Source of the DNA: Streptomyces corallincola
GTDB lineage: Bacteria > Actinomycetota > Actinomycetes > Streptomycetales > Streptomycetaceae
Direction of reading: 5' to 3'
Assembly: GCF_019104725.1 (NCBI RefSeq)
Contig: NZ_JAHRXF010000011.1
Location: forward strand, 82,266 to 146,265
DNA length: 64,000 nt
Part shown: piece after piece, positions 35,409 to 43,832 of the stretch
Layout: the number at the start of each line of letters is the position of its first letter
Position numbering within the stretch: the stretch's first letter is position 1
Notes under the pieces: model-generated
The model's input: the letters and a program-made list of their open reading frames with translations, nothing else
Told to the model about the DNA's origin: nothing
Databases searched by the model: none
Position numbers and translations under genes: made by a program

Positions 35409-37130
35409 GTGGCGGAACGGAGCACGGCTGCCGTAGGAGTGGCAGACAACGGCGGTGACGAGCCGCTGACCGCCGAGGCGGAGCAGTCCCCGGCCGACGG
35501 AGTCGCCGGTGAGCCGGAGCAGCGCGCGGACAGCGCCGAGGCCCGGGGGAGCGTCGCGGCGGACAGCCCGACGGTCAAGACCTCGGCCCCGGAGCTGCAC
35601 AGCGGTCACAAACTCGCCAGGCGCTACCGGCTCGAAGAGTGCGTCACCCGTCTGGACGGGTTCAGCAGTTGGCGCGCGGTGGACGAGAAACTCCGCCGTG
35701 CGGTCGGGGTGCACATCCTGCCGGGCGGCCATCCCCGCGCCCGCTCCGTCCTCGCCGCCGCCCGCTCGTCCGCCCTGCTGGGCGACCCCCGGTTCGTCCA
35801 GGTCCTCGACGCGGTCGAGGAGAACGACCTCGTCTACGTCGTGCACGAGTGGCTGCCCGACGCGACCGAGCTGACGACCCTGCTGGCGGTCGGCCCGCTG
35901 GAACCGCACGACGCCTACCAGATGGCCAGTCAGGTGGCGTCCGCGATGTCCGCCGCGCACCGCGAAGGTCTCGCCCATCTGCGGCTCAACCCGAACGCGG
36001 TGCTGCGCACCTCCACCGGCCAGTGGCGCATCCGGGGCCTGGCGGTGAACGCCGCGCTGCGCGGCATCGGCTCCGACACCCCGCAGCGCACCGACACCGA
36101 ATCCATCGGCGCGCTGCTCTACGCCTCGCTGACGCAGCGCTGGCCGTACGAGAACGACGCCTACGGCATGTCCGGGCTGCCGAAGGACATCGGTCTGATC
36201 GCGCCGGACCAGGTGCGTGCCGGTGTCCACCGGGGGCTGTCCGAGCTGGCGATGCGCGCGCTGGTCAACGACGGCGCCACCGCCTCGCGGCACGAGGCCG
36301 CGTGCACCACGCCCGAGGAACTGGTCAAGGCGATCGGTGACATGCCGCGCATCCGCCCGCCCGAGCCCGCGTTCACCGCCCCGCCCGAGTACCAGCGGAC
36401 GACGTATCAGCAGGGCAACTACGGGCGTACGGCGCCTCTTCCCGGCACGGCCGCGTCGATGTCCGCGCCCCCGGCACCGTTGCAGAGCCGTACCGGCAAG
36501 GCACTCAAGTGGGCCGTGTCGGCGCTGCTCATCGCCGCGCTGGGTCTGGGCAGCTGGCAGCTCGCCGACGCGCTGATGGAGCAGGGCAACAAGCCCAAGG
36601 ACTCCGGCACCACCAAGACGGAGGACGGCGGCGGCAAGAACGCGGGCCTCCCCAAGCCTGGCCCGATCAAGATCGCCGCAGCTCAGGAGTACGTCGCCGA
36701 GGGCGACGCCCAGCACCCCGGTGATGTGGCCAAGACCTACGACGGCGACCGTTCGACGTACTGGCGGACGAAGACCTTCACCAGCGGTCCTTCCATCGCC
36801 CCGCTCAAGCCGGGCGTCGGCATCATGTACGACCTCGGTTCGACGCGGAACGTCTCCACGGCCACGCTGGACCTGCGGTACGGCGGCGACCACACGACGG
36901 TCGATCTCTACGCGGCCGACTCGCTCACCCCGCCCTCGCTGGGCTCCATGACCAAGGTCGGCAGCGTCACCGCGCAGGGCACGACCGCGACCGTGAAGGT
37001 CTCCAAGGCCGTCAGGACGCGGTACGTCCTGGTGTGGCTGACCGCGGTGCCCCTCTCGGGCCCGGACTCGGCGACGTACTCCGGCGCCGGTTACAAGCAG
37101 GCCATCGGCGAAGTCCGGTTCGCCGGCTGA
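35409..37130 (+). CDS. MurJ-linked pseudokinase with extracellular galactose-binding-like domain
   Basis: 573 residues from the GTG after GGGAGGCAGGGA. Residues 1-70 are disordered; about 70-310 form a protein-kinase-like fold lacking catalysis: AVGVHILPGG replaces the VAIK lysine strand, HREGLAHLRLNPNAVLR replaces HRDxKxxN, and the DFG site reads IRGLAV. A helix follows (ALKWAVSALLIAALGLGSWQLA), then an extracytoplasmic domain from about 425 (YDGDRSTYWRTKTF, GIMYDLGS) resembling F5/8-type galactose-binding modules. In mycobacteria the equivalent domain of MviN recruits FhaA when phosphorylated; a similar regulatory role is likely here. Confidence 0.85.
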   Translation: MAERSTAAVGVADNGGDEPLTAEAEQSPADGVAGEPEQRADSAEARGSVAADSPTVKTSAPELHSGHKLARRYRLEECVTRLDGFSSWRAVDEKLRRAVGVHILPGGHPRARSVLAAARSSALLGDPRFVQVLDAVEENDLVYVVHEWLPDATELTTLLAVGPLEPHDAYQMASQVASAMSAAHREGLAHLRLNPNAVLRTSTGQWRIRGLAVNAALRGIGSDTPQRTDTESIGALLYASLTQRWPYENDAYGMSGLPKDIGLIAPDQVRAGVHRGLSELAMRALVNDGATASRHEAACTTPEELVKAIGDMPRIRPPEPAFTAPPEYQRTTYQQGNYGRTAPLPGTAASMSAPPAPLQSRTGKALKWAVSALLIAALGLGSWQLADALMEQGNKPKDSGTTKTEDGGGKNAGLPKPGPIKIAAAQEYVAEGDAQHPGDVAKTYDGDRSTYWRTKTFTSGPSIAPLKPGVGIMYDLGSTRNVSTATLDLRYGGDHTTVDLYAADSLTPPSLGSMTKVGSVTAQGTTATVKVSKAVRTRYVLVWLTAVPLSGPDSATYSGAGYKQAIGEVRFAG

Positions 37131-37156
37131 CGTCTCACCAGGACGCGGAGGTGGGG

Positions 37157-37891
37157 ATGGCGGAGGGCGCCGGATACGGCGGGGTGAGCGATCAGGAACT
37201 GCTCGCCCGCCATGTCGAGGGCGACCCCGATGCCTTCGGCGAGATCGTACGACGGCATCGGGATCGGCTGTGGGCCGTCGCTCTCCGCACCCTGGGGGAC
37301 CGCGAGGAGGCCGCCGACGCGGTGCAGGACGCCCTGGTGTCCGCGTACCGGGCCGCGCACACCTTCCAGGGGAAAGCGGCCGTCACGACCTGGCTGCACC
37401 GGATCACGGTGAACGCCTGCCTCGACCGCGCCCGCAAGGCCGCCTACCGCAGGACCGCACCGGTGGACGACACCGCCCGGATGGAACAACTGCTGGAGCC
37501 GCACGAGTCCGCCGCGGCGCCCGCCGAACGCAACGACCTGCACCGCCAGCTCCTGACGGCACTGGCGACCCTCCCGCCCGAGCAGCGGGCCGCGCTCGTC
37601 CTCGTGGACATGCAGGGCTATCCGGTCGCGGAGGCCGCGCGGGTCCTGGACGTACCGACGGGGACGGTGAAAAGCAGATGCGCGCGGGGCCGTGCCCGGC
37701 TCCTCCCCCTGCTCACCCATCTGCGGCCCGGAACCGGGGACGCGGACGACGAGAAGACGGAAACCGGACCGGGACGGAACCACCCGCCCCAGCCATCCGT
37801 CCCACCTGAGCAGGGTTCCCGTGGCGGCGCCCTCGGACCGGCGGGCAACAGCGATTCAGCCGTAGTGAAGGACGGAGGTGGGCGAGCGTGA
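37157..37891 (+). CDS. sigM: ECF RNA polymerase sigma factor SigM-like
   Basis: A 244-residue ECF sigma factor with a GGAGGTGGGG site. Region 2 spans residues 20-90 (DAFGEIVRRHRDRLWAVALR, EEAADAVQDALVSAYRAA), and region 4 spans about 130-185 (LATLPPEQRAALVLVDMQGYPVAEAARVLDVPTGTVKSR). A disordered 60-residue tail is unusual for ECF factors. It overlaps its anti-sigma gene by GTGA. The location between murJ and trxB matches sigM of S. coelicolor, and the name rests on that synteny. Confidence 0.9.
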   Translation: MAEGAGYGGVSDQELLARHVEGDPDAFGEIVRRHRDRLWAVALRTLGDREEAADAVQDALVSAYRAAHTFQGKAAVTTWLHRITVNACLDRARKAAYRRTAPVDDTARMEQLLEPHESAAAPAERNDLHRQLLTALATLPPEQRAALVLVDMQGYPVAEAARVLDVPTGTVKSRCARGRARLLPLLTHLRPGTGDADDEKTETGPGRNHPPQPSVPPEQGSRGGALGPAGNSDSAVVKDGGGRA

Positions 37892-38859
37892 CGTCCCCGA
37901 CGGACACGACCGAGCACCCAGACGTCGCCGAGATCTCCGACCTCGCCGAGGGCCTGCTCGCCCCGCCCAGAAGCGATGCCGTACGCCACCATGTGGAGGC
38001 GTGCGAGAGCTGCGCCGAGGTACGGACCTCGCTGGAGGAGATCCGCGACCTGCTGGGTGCCGTCCCGGAGCCGCCCCCCATGCCGGAGGACATCGCCGCC
38101 CGTATCGACGCCGCACTCACGGCAGAGGCGCTGCGGGGCACCACGGCGGAACGGCCGGAGACGGAGCACGCTCCGGAGGCAGCCCCCGAAACCGCCACGG
38201 AACCCGGTCCCGCCACGGAACCCGAGACCGTGCGGGCGTCCGCAGGCGATGTTTCACGTGAAACATCGCCTGCGGGGGACCGTCCCGCCGGGCGCCCCCG
38301 CGCTGCCACCGGACCCGGCCGGAACGGACGCGGCCGGTCCCGCCGCTGGACCGGGGTCGCCCTGGGCACCGTGCTGACCGCCGCCGTCCTGGGCAGCGGC
38401 TCCCTGCTGCTGAAGTCCTCCGGCTCCTCCAACGACTCACCCGACAAGGCGACCACCGCCACGGCAGCCGGGGCTTTCGCCGGGAAGCCGGTCGGGGCTC
38501 AGGTGAAGGTCCTGCTCGACGCCGAACGTGCCCGGCCGAAAGACGGCGCCGGGACCCAGCGACCGCGCGCCGGGATCGACGCACCGCAGGACACTCCTGG
38601 TTCGACCCAGAGCGCGAACACCTTCCTGGAGACCGTCCCCCCGGTCCCGGACTGTGTCCGCCGGGCGGCCGGTGGGGGCACCGAGATCATCGGCGCGAAG
38701 ACCGGCATGTACACCGGCCGGAACGCCTATCTCGTCGTGACCCCGGACCACGGCAGCGAGACGCGGGTCACGGCCTACGTCGTCGATGCGTCCTGCGCCC
38801 AGAAGGGGCCCTCGGCCACCGGCAACGTGCTGCTCAAGCAGTCCTATGCCCGGTCCTGA
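37888..38859 (+). CDS. rsmA: Anti-sigma factor of SigM (RsmA-like)
   Basis: A 323-residue membrane-anchored anti-sigma factor. The N-terminal cytoplasmic domain has an HX3CX2C cluster in HHVEACESC (about 35-43); in S. coelicolor RsmA the corresponding cysteines are reported to bind an iron-sulfur cluster. A disordered linker, one helix (WTGVALGTVLTAAVLGSGSLLL) and an extracytoplasmic domain follow. Translation starts at a GTG overlapping the sigM stop, giving coupled synthesis. The linker contains a parS inside a 36-bp palindrome. The gene name is from synteny and literature. Confidence 0.85.
   Translation: MTSPTDTTEHPDVAEISDLAEGLLAPPRSDAVRHHVEACESCAEVRTSLEEIRDLLGAVPEPPPMPEDIAARIDAALTAEALRGTTAERPETEHAPEAAPETATEPGPATEPETVRASAGDVSRETSPAGDRPAGRPRAATGPGRNGRGRSRRWTGVALGTVLTAAVLGSGSLLLKSSGSSNDSPDKATTATAAGAFAGKPVGAQVKVLLDAERARPKDGAGTQRPRAGIDAPQDTPGSTQSANTFLETVPPVPDCVRRAAGGGTEIIGAKTGMYTGRNAYLVVTPDHGSETRVTAYVVDASCAQKGPSATGNVLLKQSYARS
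38251..38264. promoter_or_regulatory. parS inside the anti-sigma gene, in a 36-bp palindrome
   Basis: Perfect ParB site whose symmetry extends 11 bp on both sides (CCGCAGGCGAT/ATCGCCTGCGG), 38240-38275, all within the coding sequence and encoding part of the linker. Confidence 0.9.
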
Positions 38860-38934
38860 GCGCGAAGCCTGATTCACCGGCGCACGGGCGGTCATCCGTA
38901 CGGTGAGGGGGTATCTGCGTGCCCGGACACAGCG

Positions 38935-38960
38935 GGAATGCGCGCCCCTTAGTATCCGTT
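38935..38960 (+). promoter_or_regulatory. SigR-type promoter of trxBA
   Basis: GGAAT at 38935-38939, an 18-base spacer, and GTT at 38958-38960 match the known SigR consensus GGAAT-N18-GTT exactly, about 71 bp before the trxB start. In S. coelicolor trxBA is a founding SigR target induced by thiol oxidation. Confidence 0.75.
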
Positions 38961-39030
38961 GGGTGGGGTGAGGGTCCGGAAGGGACTCCCACCGGTCGAA
39001 TCGCACAGACCAGAGACAAGGAATCCAGCC

Positions 39031-40002
39031 GTGAGCGACGTCCGAAACGTGATCATCATCGGCTCAGGGCCCGCCGGCTACACGGCGGCGCTCTACACCG
39101 CGCGCGCGTCGCTGAAGCCCTTGGTGTTCGAGGGCGCCGTCACCGCCGGTGGTGCCCTGATGAACACCACCGAGGTCGAGAACTTCCCCGGCTTCCGCGA
39201 CGGCATCATGGGCCCCGACCTCATGGACAACATGCGGGGGCAGGCGGAGCGCTTCGGTGCCGAGCTGATCCCGGACGACATCGTCTCCGTGGACCTCACC
39301 GGTGAGATCAAGACGGTCACCGACACGGCGGGCACCGTGCACCGTGCGAAGGCCGTGATCGTCACCACCGGTTCCCAGCACCGCAAGCTCGGCCTGCCGA
39401 ACGAGGACGCGCTGTCCGGCCGTGGTGTCTCCTGGTGCGCCACCTGTGACGGGTTCTTCTTCAAGGACCAGGACATTGCCGTGATCGGCGGCGGCGACAC
39501 CGCGATGGAGGAGGCGACCTTCCTCTCCCGGTTCGCCAAGTCCGTGACGATCGTGCACCGCCGGGACACCCTGCGTGCCTCCAAGGCGATGCAGGAGCGC
39601 GCCTTCAACGACCCTAAGATCAAGTTCGTCTGGGACAGCGAGATCGCGGAGGTCCAGGGCGACCAGAAGCTCGCGGGCCTGAAGCTGCGCAACGTCAAGA
39701 CCGGTGAGCTGTCCGACCTGCCGGTGACCGGCCTGTTCATCGCCATCGGCCACGACCCGCGCACCGAACTGTTCAAGGGTCAGCTCGACCTGGACGAGGA
39801 GGGCTACCTGAAGGTCGCCGCTCCCTCCACCCGTACCAACGTGACCGGTGTCTTCGGCGCCGGTGACGTCGTGGACCACACCTACCGGCAGGCCATCACC
39901 GCGGCCGGTACGGGCTGCTCCGCCGCCCTGGACGCCGAGCGTTTCCTCGCCGCCCTGTCCGACGAGGACAAGGCGGAGCCCGAGAAGACCGCGGCCGTCT
40001 GA
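39031..40002 (+). CDS. trxB: Thioredoxin reductase
   Basis: A 323-residue FAD enzyme that passes electrons from NADPH to thioredoxin. It shows the FAD motif [12 protein letters not shown] (about 9-20), the redox dithiol WCATCDG (cysteines near 136 and 139), the NADPH motif [10 protein letters not shown] and the second FAD motif [15 protein letters not shown]. The GTG start follows AAGGA. It is directly upstream of trxA with a 47-bp gap, under a SigR-type promoter. Confidence 0.97.
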   Translation: MSDVRNVIIIGSGPAGYTAALYTARASLKPLVFEGAVTAGGALMNTTEVENFPGFRDGIMGPDLMDNMRGQAERFGAELIPDDIVSVDLTGEIKTVTDTAGTVHRAKAVIVTTGSQHRKLGLPNEDALSGRGVSWCATCDGFFFKDQDIAVIGGGDTAMEEATFLSRFAKSVTIVHRRDTLRASKAMQERAFNDPKIKFVWDSEIAEVQGDQKLAGLKLRNVKTGELSDLPVTGLFIAIGHDPRTELFKGQLDLDEEGYLKVAAPSTRTNVTGVFGAGDVVDHTYRQAITAAGTGCSAALDAERFLAALSDEDKAEPEKTAAV

Positions 40003-40049
40003 CCCTCGCACCCCCACCCCACACGCAGTACCGAGTTAAGGAGCCCGCC

Positions 40050-40382
40050 GTGGCCGGCACTCTGAAGAAAGTGACTGACGACTCCTTCGAGCAGGATGTC
40101 CTCAAGAGCGACAAGCCCGTCCTCGTGGACTTCTGGGCCGAGTGGTGCGGCCCGTGCCGCCAGATCGCCCCGTCGCTGGAGGCCATCGCGGCCGAGCACG
40201 GCGACAAGATCGAGATCGTCAAGCTGAACATCGACGAGAACCCGGCCATCGCGGCCAAGTACGGCGTGATGTCCATCCCGACCCTGAACGTCTACCAGGG
40301 CGGCGAGGTCGTGAAGACCATCGTCGGTGCCAAGCCGAAGGCGGCGCTGGTCCGGGACCTGGACCCGTTCCTCGCCGACTGA
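40050..40382 (+). CDS. trxA: Thioredoxin
   Basis: A 110-residue thioredoxin with the active site WCGPC (about residues 32-36), the preceding VDFWAE strand and the cis-proline segment SIPTLNVY. It reduces protein disulfides and is reduced by the adjacent TrxB. The GTG start follows AAGGAG. A parS and then a strong terminator lie immediately after the stop. Confidence 0.97.
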   Translation: MAGTLKKVTDDSFEQDVLKSDKPVLVDFWAEWCGPCRQIAPSLEAIAAEHGDKIEIVKLNIDENPAIAAKYGVMSIPTLNVYQGGEVVKTIVGAKPKAALVRDLDPFLAD

Positions 40383-40383
40383 C

Positions 40384-40397
40384 GTTTCACGTGAAAC
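40384..40397. promoter_or_regulatory. parS site
   Basis: Perfect ParB site starting at the second base after the trxA stop codon, just ahead of the terminator. Confidence 0.9.
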
Positions 40398-40400
40398 ATG

Positions 40401-40432
40401 AAAGGGCCGAACCCCTCGGGGTTCGGTCCTTT
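40401..40432. terminator. trxA terminator
   Basis: AAAGGGCCGAACCCC, TC loop and complementary arm ending CCTTT, with one non-paired position. It also faces the convergent acetyltransferase gene. Confidence 0.8.
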
Positions 40433-40466
40433 CGCATGAGGGAAGCTTTCGCCCCCGAAGCCAGAC

Positions 40467-40532
40467 CGGTCCCAGACACCTAGAGCGGTCCCAGAAGCCT
40501 AGACCGGTCCCAGAAGCCTAGAGCGGTCTCAG
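40467..40532. repeat. 19-bp tandem repeat, three and a half copies
   Basis: Units start at 40467, 40486 and 40505 with a partial fourth at 40524; the consensus is CGGTCCCAGAAGCCTAGAG with only a few changes. The last copies overlap the stop codon of the leftward acetyltransferase gene, and the tract supplies repeated CTA (TAG on that strand). Confidence 0.75.
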
Positions 40533-41138
40533 TGCTGGTTCCTTCTGTACCGCCCCCAGCAGCCGGTCCAAGGCGTGCTCCACGTCTTGCTTCCAGGACA
40601 GGGTGGAGCGCAGCTCCAGCCGCAGCCGGGGATGCGTGGGGTGCGGCCGGACCGTCTTGAAGCCCACGGCCAGCAGATGATCGACGGGGAGCAGACAGCC
40701 GCCCGGTGCCTTGGTGCGTGCGTCGCCGAACGCCTCGATCGCCTTGAAGCCCCGGCGCAGCAGATCCTTGGCGACGGCCTGGACCAGGACCCGCCCGAGT
40801 CCCTGTCCCTGGTAGCCCGGCACGATCAGTGACGTCATGAGCTGGACGGCGTCCGAGGCGACCGGGCTGGTGGGGAAGGCCGTGGAGCGCGGGACATAGG
40901 CGGGCGGGGCGTAGAGCACGAACCCCACCGGTACGTCGTCCACGTAGGCCACCCGGCCGCACGAGCCCCAGTCCAGCAGCACGGCGGAGATCCAGGACTC
41001 CTTCTCCGCCGCGGCTCTGTCCGCGTTGACCGCGGCCTCACCACGGACGGGGTCCAACTCCCAGAAGACGCACGAGCGGCAGGGCTGGGGAAGATCCTCA
41101 AGGTTGTCCAGCGTGAGTGGTACGAGCCGACGCCCCAT
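40518..41138 (-). CDS. GNAT-family N-acetyltransferase
   Basis: A 206-residue acetyltransferase with the acetyl-CoA loop GYQGQGLGRVLVQAVA (about 108-123). The N-terminal segment CRSCVFWELDP resembles GNAT proteins often found beside parB in Streptomyces. The last codons run into a 19-bp tandem repeat whose units each contain TAG on this strand, so the present C-terminus may have been set by repeat expansion. Substrate unknown. It is upstream of trxA on the opposite strand and 196 bp from parB's end. Confidence 0.85.
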   Translation of the reverse strand: MGRRLVPLTLDNLEDLPQPCRSCVFWELDPVRGEAAVNADRAAAEKESWISAVLLDWGSCGRVAYVDDVPVGFVLYAPPAYVPRSTAFPTSPVASDAVQLMTSLIVPGYQGQGLGRVLVQAVAKDLLRRGFKAIEAFGDARTKAPGGCLLPVDHLLAVGFKTVRPHPTHPRLRLELRSTLSWKQDVEHALDRLLGAVQKEPALRPL

Positions 41139-41268
41139 GAAGGCTGTTCCTCGCTTCCTTCGGCCGACGCGTCGCGTGCGGCTCTTTCAGAGATCTGCCC
41201 GGTGGATGCGCCATGCCTGTCGGCATCGTAACCACGAAGCCGAGGGGGAGACACCGCCGAAATGCAAA

Positions 41269-41308
41269 GAGCGGACCGCGTTCCGGCTGTACCGGATGCG
41301 GTCCGCTC
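41269..41308. terminator. Terminator hairpin after parB
   Basis: Stem GAGCGGACCGC/GCGGTCCGCTC extended by CCGG pairing across a small bulge, 27 bp after the parB stop. Confidence 0.7.
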
Positions 41309-41334
41309 CCCTGCGAACAGTCGGGCGCCGAGGA

Positions 41335-42426
41335 TCAGTCCTCCTGCTCCACGGTGTCACCGTCGTGCAGGGTCCGCTGCAACACCGGGCCCTCGCCCGG
41401 CGCGAGCGAACCGAGGATGCGCTCAAGGTCTTCCATCGAGGCGAACTCGACGGTGATCTTGCCCTTCTTCTGGCCCAGATCGACCTTCACCCGCGTCTCG
41501 AAGCGGTCGGAGAGACGCGTGGCCAGATCGGTCAGCGCCGGGGAGACCCGGCCACCGGCGCGGGGGCCCTTGGCACGCTGGGCCGCCTGCGGGCGCGAGC
41601 CCATCAGCGTGACGATCTCCTCGACGGCCCGCACGGACAGCCCCTCGGCCACGATCCGGTGGGCCAGCCGGTCCTGCTCCTCCGAGTCCTCCACGGAGAG
41701 CAGCGCACGGGCGTGCCCGGCGGAGAGCACCCCGGCGGCGACCCGGCGCTGCACGGCCGGGGACAGCTTCAGCAGACGCAGCGTGTTGGAGACCTGCGGA
41801 CGCGAACGCCCGATGCGGTCCGCCAACTGGTCGTGCGTGCAGTTGAAGTCCTTCAGCAACTGGTCGTAGGCGGCGGCCTCTTCCAGCGGGTTCAGCTGAG
41901 CCCGGTGCAGGTTCTCCAGCAGGGCGTCGAGAAGCAGCTTCTCGTCGTCGGTGGCCCGCACGATCGCCGGGATGGCGTCCAGACCGGCTTCCCGGCAGGC
42001 ACGCCAGCGGCGCTCACCCATGATCAGCTCGTAGTGGCCCGAGTCGATCTGCCGGACGACGACCGGCTGGAGGAGGCCCACCTCCTTGATGGAGGTGACC
42101 AGTTCCTGTAGCGCGTCCTCGTCGAACACATCACGCGGCTGACGCGGGTTCGGGGTGATGGAGTCGATCGGCAGCTCGGCGAAGTGGGCGCCCAGTGGGG
42201 GCGCCGGAGTCTCCGCCGAGGATGCCGTCGGCTCCTCTGTTTCACGTGAAACCTTCGGCAGGGTCGCCACCTTCGCGGCGGCCACGCCACGATCAGCGCT
42301 CAACGCCGGTACCGGGGCGGGGGACACGGAGGTCCCGTGTCCCAGAGTCGCCGGGTCCTTCTCCGTCGGGGCAGCGGGGATCAGTGCGCCGAGTCCACGG
42401 CCCAGACCCCTCCGTCGCTCGCTCAC
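41335..42426 (-). CDS. parB: Chromosome-partitioning protein ParB
   Basis: A 363-residue ParB/Spo0J CTPase clamp that loads at parS. The N-terminus ([17 protein letters not shown]) is typical. The CTP-binding/ParB-Srx domain follows, with [14 protein letters not shown] and [12 protein letters not shown] (GERR motif). A helix-turn-helix DNA-binding region ([21 protein letters not shown]) and a C-terminal dimerisation domain complete it. The gene itself contains a parS (42239-42252) encoding VSRETE. The GTG start overlaps the parA stop. Confidence 0.97.
   Translation of the reverse strand: MSERRRGLGRGLGALIPAAPTEKDPATLGHGTSVSPAPVPALSADRGVAAAKVATLPKVSRETEEPTASSAETPAPPLGAHFAELPIDSITPNPRQPRDVFDEDALQELVTSIKEVGLLQPVVVRQIDSGHYELIMGERRWRACREAGLDAIPAIVRATDDEKLLLDALLENLHRAQLNPLEEAAAYDQLLKDFNCTHDQLADRIGRSRPQVSNTLRLLKLSPAVQRRVAAGVLSAGHARALLSVEDSEEQDRLAHRIVAEGLSVRAVEEIVTLMGSRPQAAQRAKGPRAGGRVSPALTDLATRLSDRFETRVKVDLGQKKGKITVEFASMEDLERILGSLAPGEGPVLQRTLHDGDTVEQED
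42239..42252. promoter_or_regulatory. parS site within parB
   Basis: Perfect ParB site inside the linker-coding part of parB, about 175 bp from its start. Confidence 0.9.
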
Positions 42427-43496
42427 TGCATGCCCTCCACCATGTTCGGGTCGTTCTGAGTGCCGATGTGCGCCTGGGTCGCGTCGTAGCTGATACCGAC
42501 GCCCCGGAGCGCGAGTTCGCGGGCCGCCTCCAGATAGGAGAGCGCGCCGCTGGAACCAGGATCGTAGGTGAGCACCGTCTGGCCGTAGCTCGGAGCCTCG
42601 GAGATGCGGACGGAGCGGGGGATGCTCGTCCGCAGCACCTCCTCACCGAAGTGTGTGCGCACCTCTTCCGCGACCTGGGAAGCGAGGCGCGTCCGGCCGT
42701 CGTACATGGTGAGCAGGATCGTCGAGACGTGCAGGGTGGGGTTGAGATGACCGCGTACCAGATCGACGTTCCGCAGCAGCTGCCCCAGGCCCTCCAGCGC
42801 GTAGTACTCGCACTGGATCGGGATGAGGACTTCCTGACCCGCGACGAGTGCGTTCACGGTGAGGAGGCCGAGGGAGGGCGGGCAGTCGATGAGGACGTAG
42901 TCCAGCGGCTGCTCGTACGCCTGGATCGCACGCTCCAGGCGGCTTTCGCGGGCCACCAGCGACACCAGCTCGATCTCGGCACCGGCGAGGTCGATGGTGG
43001 CCGGAGCGCAGAAGAGCCCTTCCACATCCGCGACCGGCTGGACCACGTCCGACAGCGGCCTGCTGTCCACCAGGACGTCATAGATCGAGGGGACTTCGGC
43101 GTGGTGGTCGATTCCCAGCGCCGTGGACGCGTTGCCCTGAGGGTCGAGATCGACGACGAGGACGCGGCTGCCGTGCAGAGCCAGCGAAGCGGCGAGGTTG
43201 ACGGTCGTCGTGGTCTTGCCGACGCCGCCCTTCTGGTTGGCGACCACGATGATGCGGGTCTGCTCGGGTCGCGGCAGGCCCTCGCCCGCGCGTCCCAGAG
43301 CGTCCACCGCCAGCTGGGCAGCGCGACCGATGGGGGTGTCGTCCATCGGAGGCGGTGTTTCACGTGAAACATCCGCCCCCAACGACTCGGTACGGGGACC
43401 GGGGACCGGATCGGTCATCGGTCCCGCGATGTTGGCGTCGGACCGCAAGGCTTCACTCTCCTCGACTTCAGGCTCGCAATGAACAGAGCCTCCCAT
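42423..43496 (-). CDS. parA: Chromosome-partitioning ATPase ParA
   Basis: A 357-residue ParA/Soj ATPase that positions ParB-parS complexes. The start [17 protein letters not shown] gives a length I recall for streptomycete ParA; internal ATGs at 43418 and 43346 are possible. The deviant Walker [10 protein letters not shown] lies after IIVVANQ, Walker A' is [13 protein letters not shown], and Walker B is [12 protein letters not shown] disordered 80-residue head contains another parS ([11 protein letters not shown]). DnaA-box-like words lie 40-60 bp upstream of the start. Confidence 0.96.
   Translation of the reverse strand: MGGSVHCEPEVEESEALRSDANIAGPMTDPVPGPRTESLGADVSRETPPPMDDTPIGRAAQLAVDALGRAGEGLPRPEQTRIIVVANQKGGVGKTTTTVNLAASLALHGSRVLVVDLDPQGNASTALGIDHHAEVPSIYDVLVDSRPLSDVVQPVADVEGLFCAPATIDLAGAEIELVSLVARESRLERAIQAYEQPLDYVLIDCPPSLGLLTVNALVAGQEVLIPIQCEYYALEGLGQLLRNVDLVRGHLNPTLHVSTILLTMYDGRTRLASQVAEEVRTHFGEEVLRTSIPRSVRISEAPSYGQTVLTYDPGSSGALSYLEAARELALRGVGISYDATQAHIGTQNDPNMVEGMQ
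43357..43370. promoter_or_regulatory. parS site within parA
   Basis: Perfect ParB site in the 5' part of parA, encoding the linker VSRET. Confidence 0.9.
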
Positions 43497-43832
43497 GCGT
43501 TCGGGGTCGTGAACCAGTGAGGCCTTACGTTCTGTGGAGAAGTCCACCTCTGTGGACAACTTCGCTGCCCTCCCGAGTGATCCGAGGGGCTTTCGATCGC
43601 GGGGTTCGGCCGCGACCCGGCCTCTACCGATGATGCCGTGCAGCAGTGAGCGACGTTTCACGTGAAACACGATGCACAGCGACGGCGGCCGGGCTCCCGC
43701 GACACTCCGTCTGCGTAGGCATGGCAGCTTGGGTGGAGTACGCCCGCCGGTCGCAGCCGATCAGCCCAACTGATCAGTCACACCGGACGATCCCGGATCG
43801 CGCTCCGACCGGTACCGGGACCCTCGCAGCCG
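43497..43832. other. rsmG/parA intergenic region
   Basis: 336 bp without a gene, upstream of parAB. It has one parS (43655-43668), a perfect DnaA box (43551-43559, complementary strand), a one-mismatch box (43533-43541) and a GTCCAC/GTGGAC inverted repeat between them. Confidence 0.55.
43655..43668. promoter_or_regulatory. parS site upstream of parA
   Basis: Perfect ParB site 159 bp upstream of the chosen parA start; the nearest to oriC in this window. Confidence 0.9.

Noticed and set aside
32592..36893. A leftward open frame of more than 1400 codons
   Set aside because: Antisense shadow of the end of the DUF6049-like gene, murJ and the pseudokinase gene, all of which have clear domains on the other strand.
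40467..40532. Short CRISPR array
   Set aside because: The units are contiguous 19-mers with no spacers, and no cas genes exist in the window.
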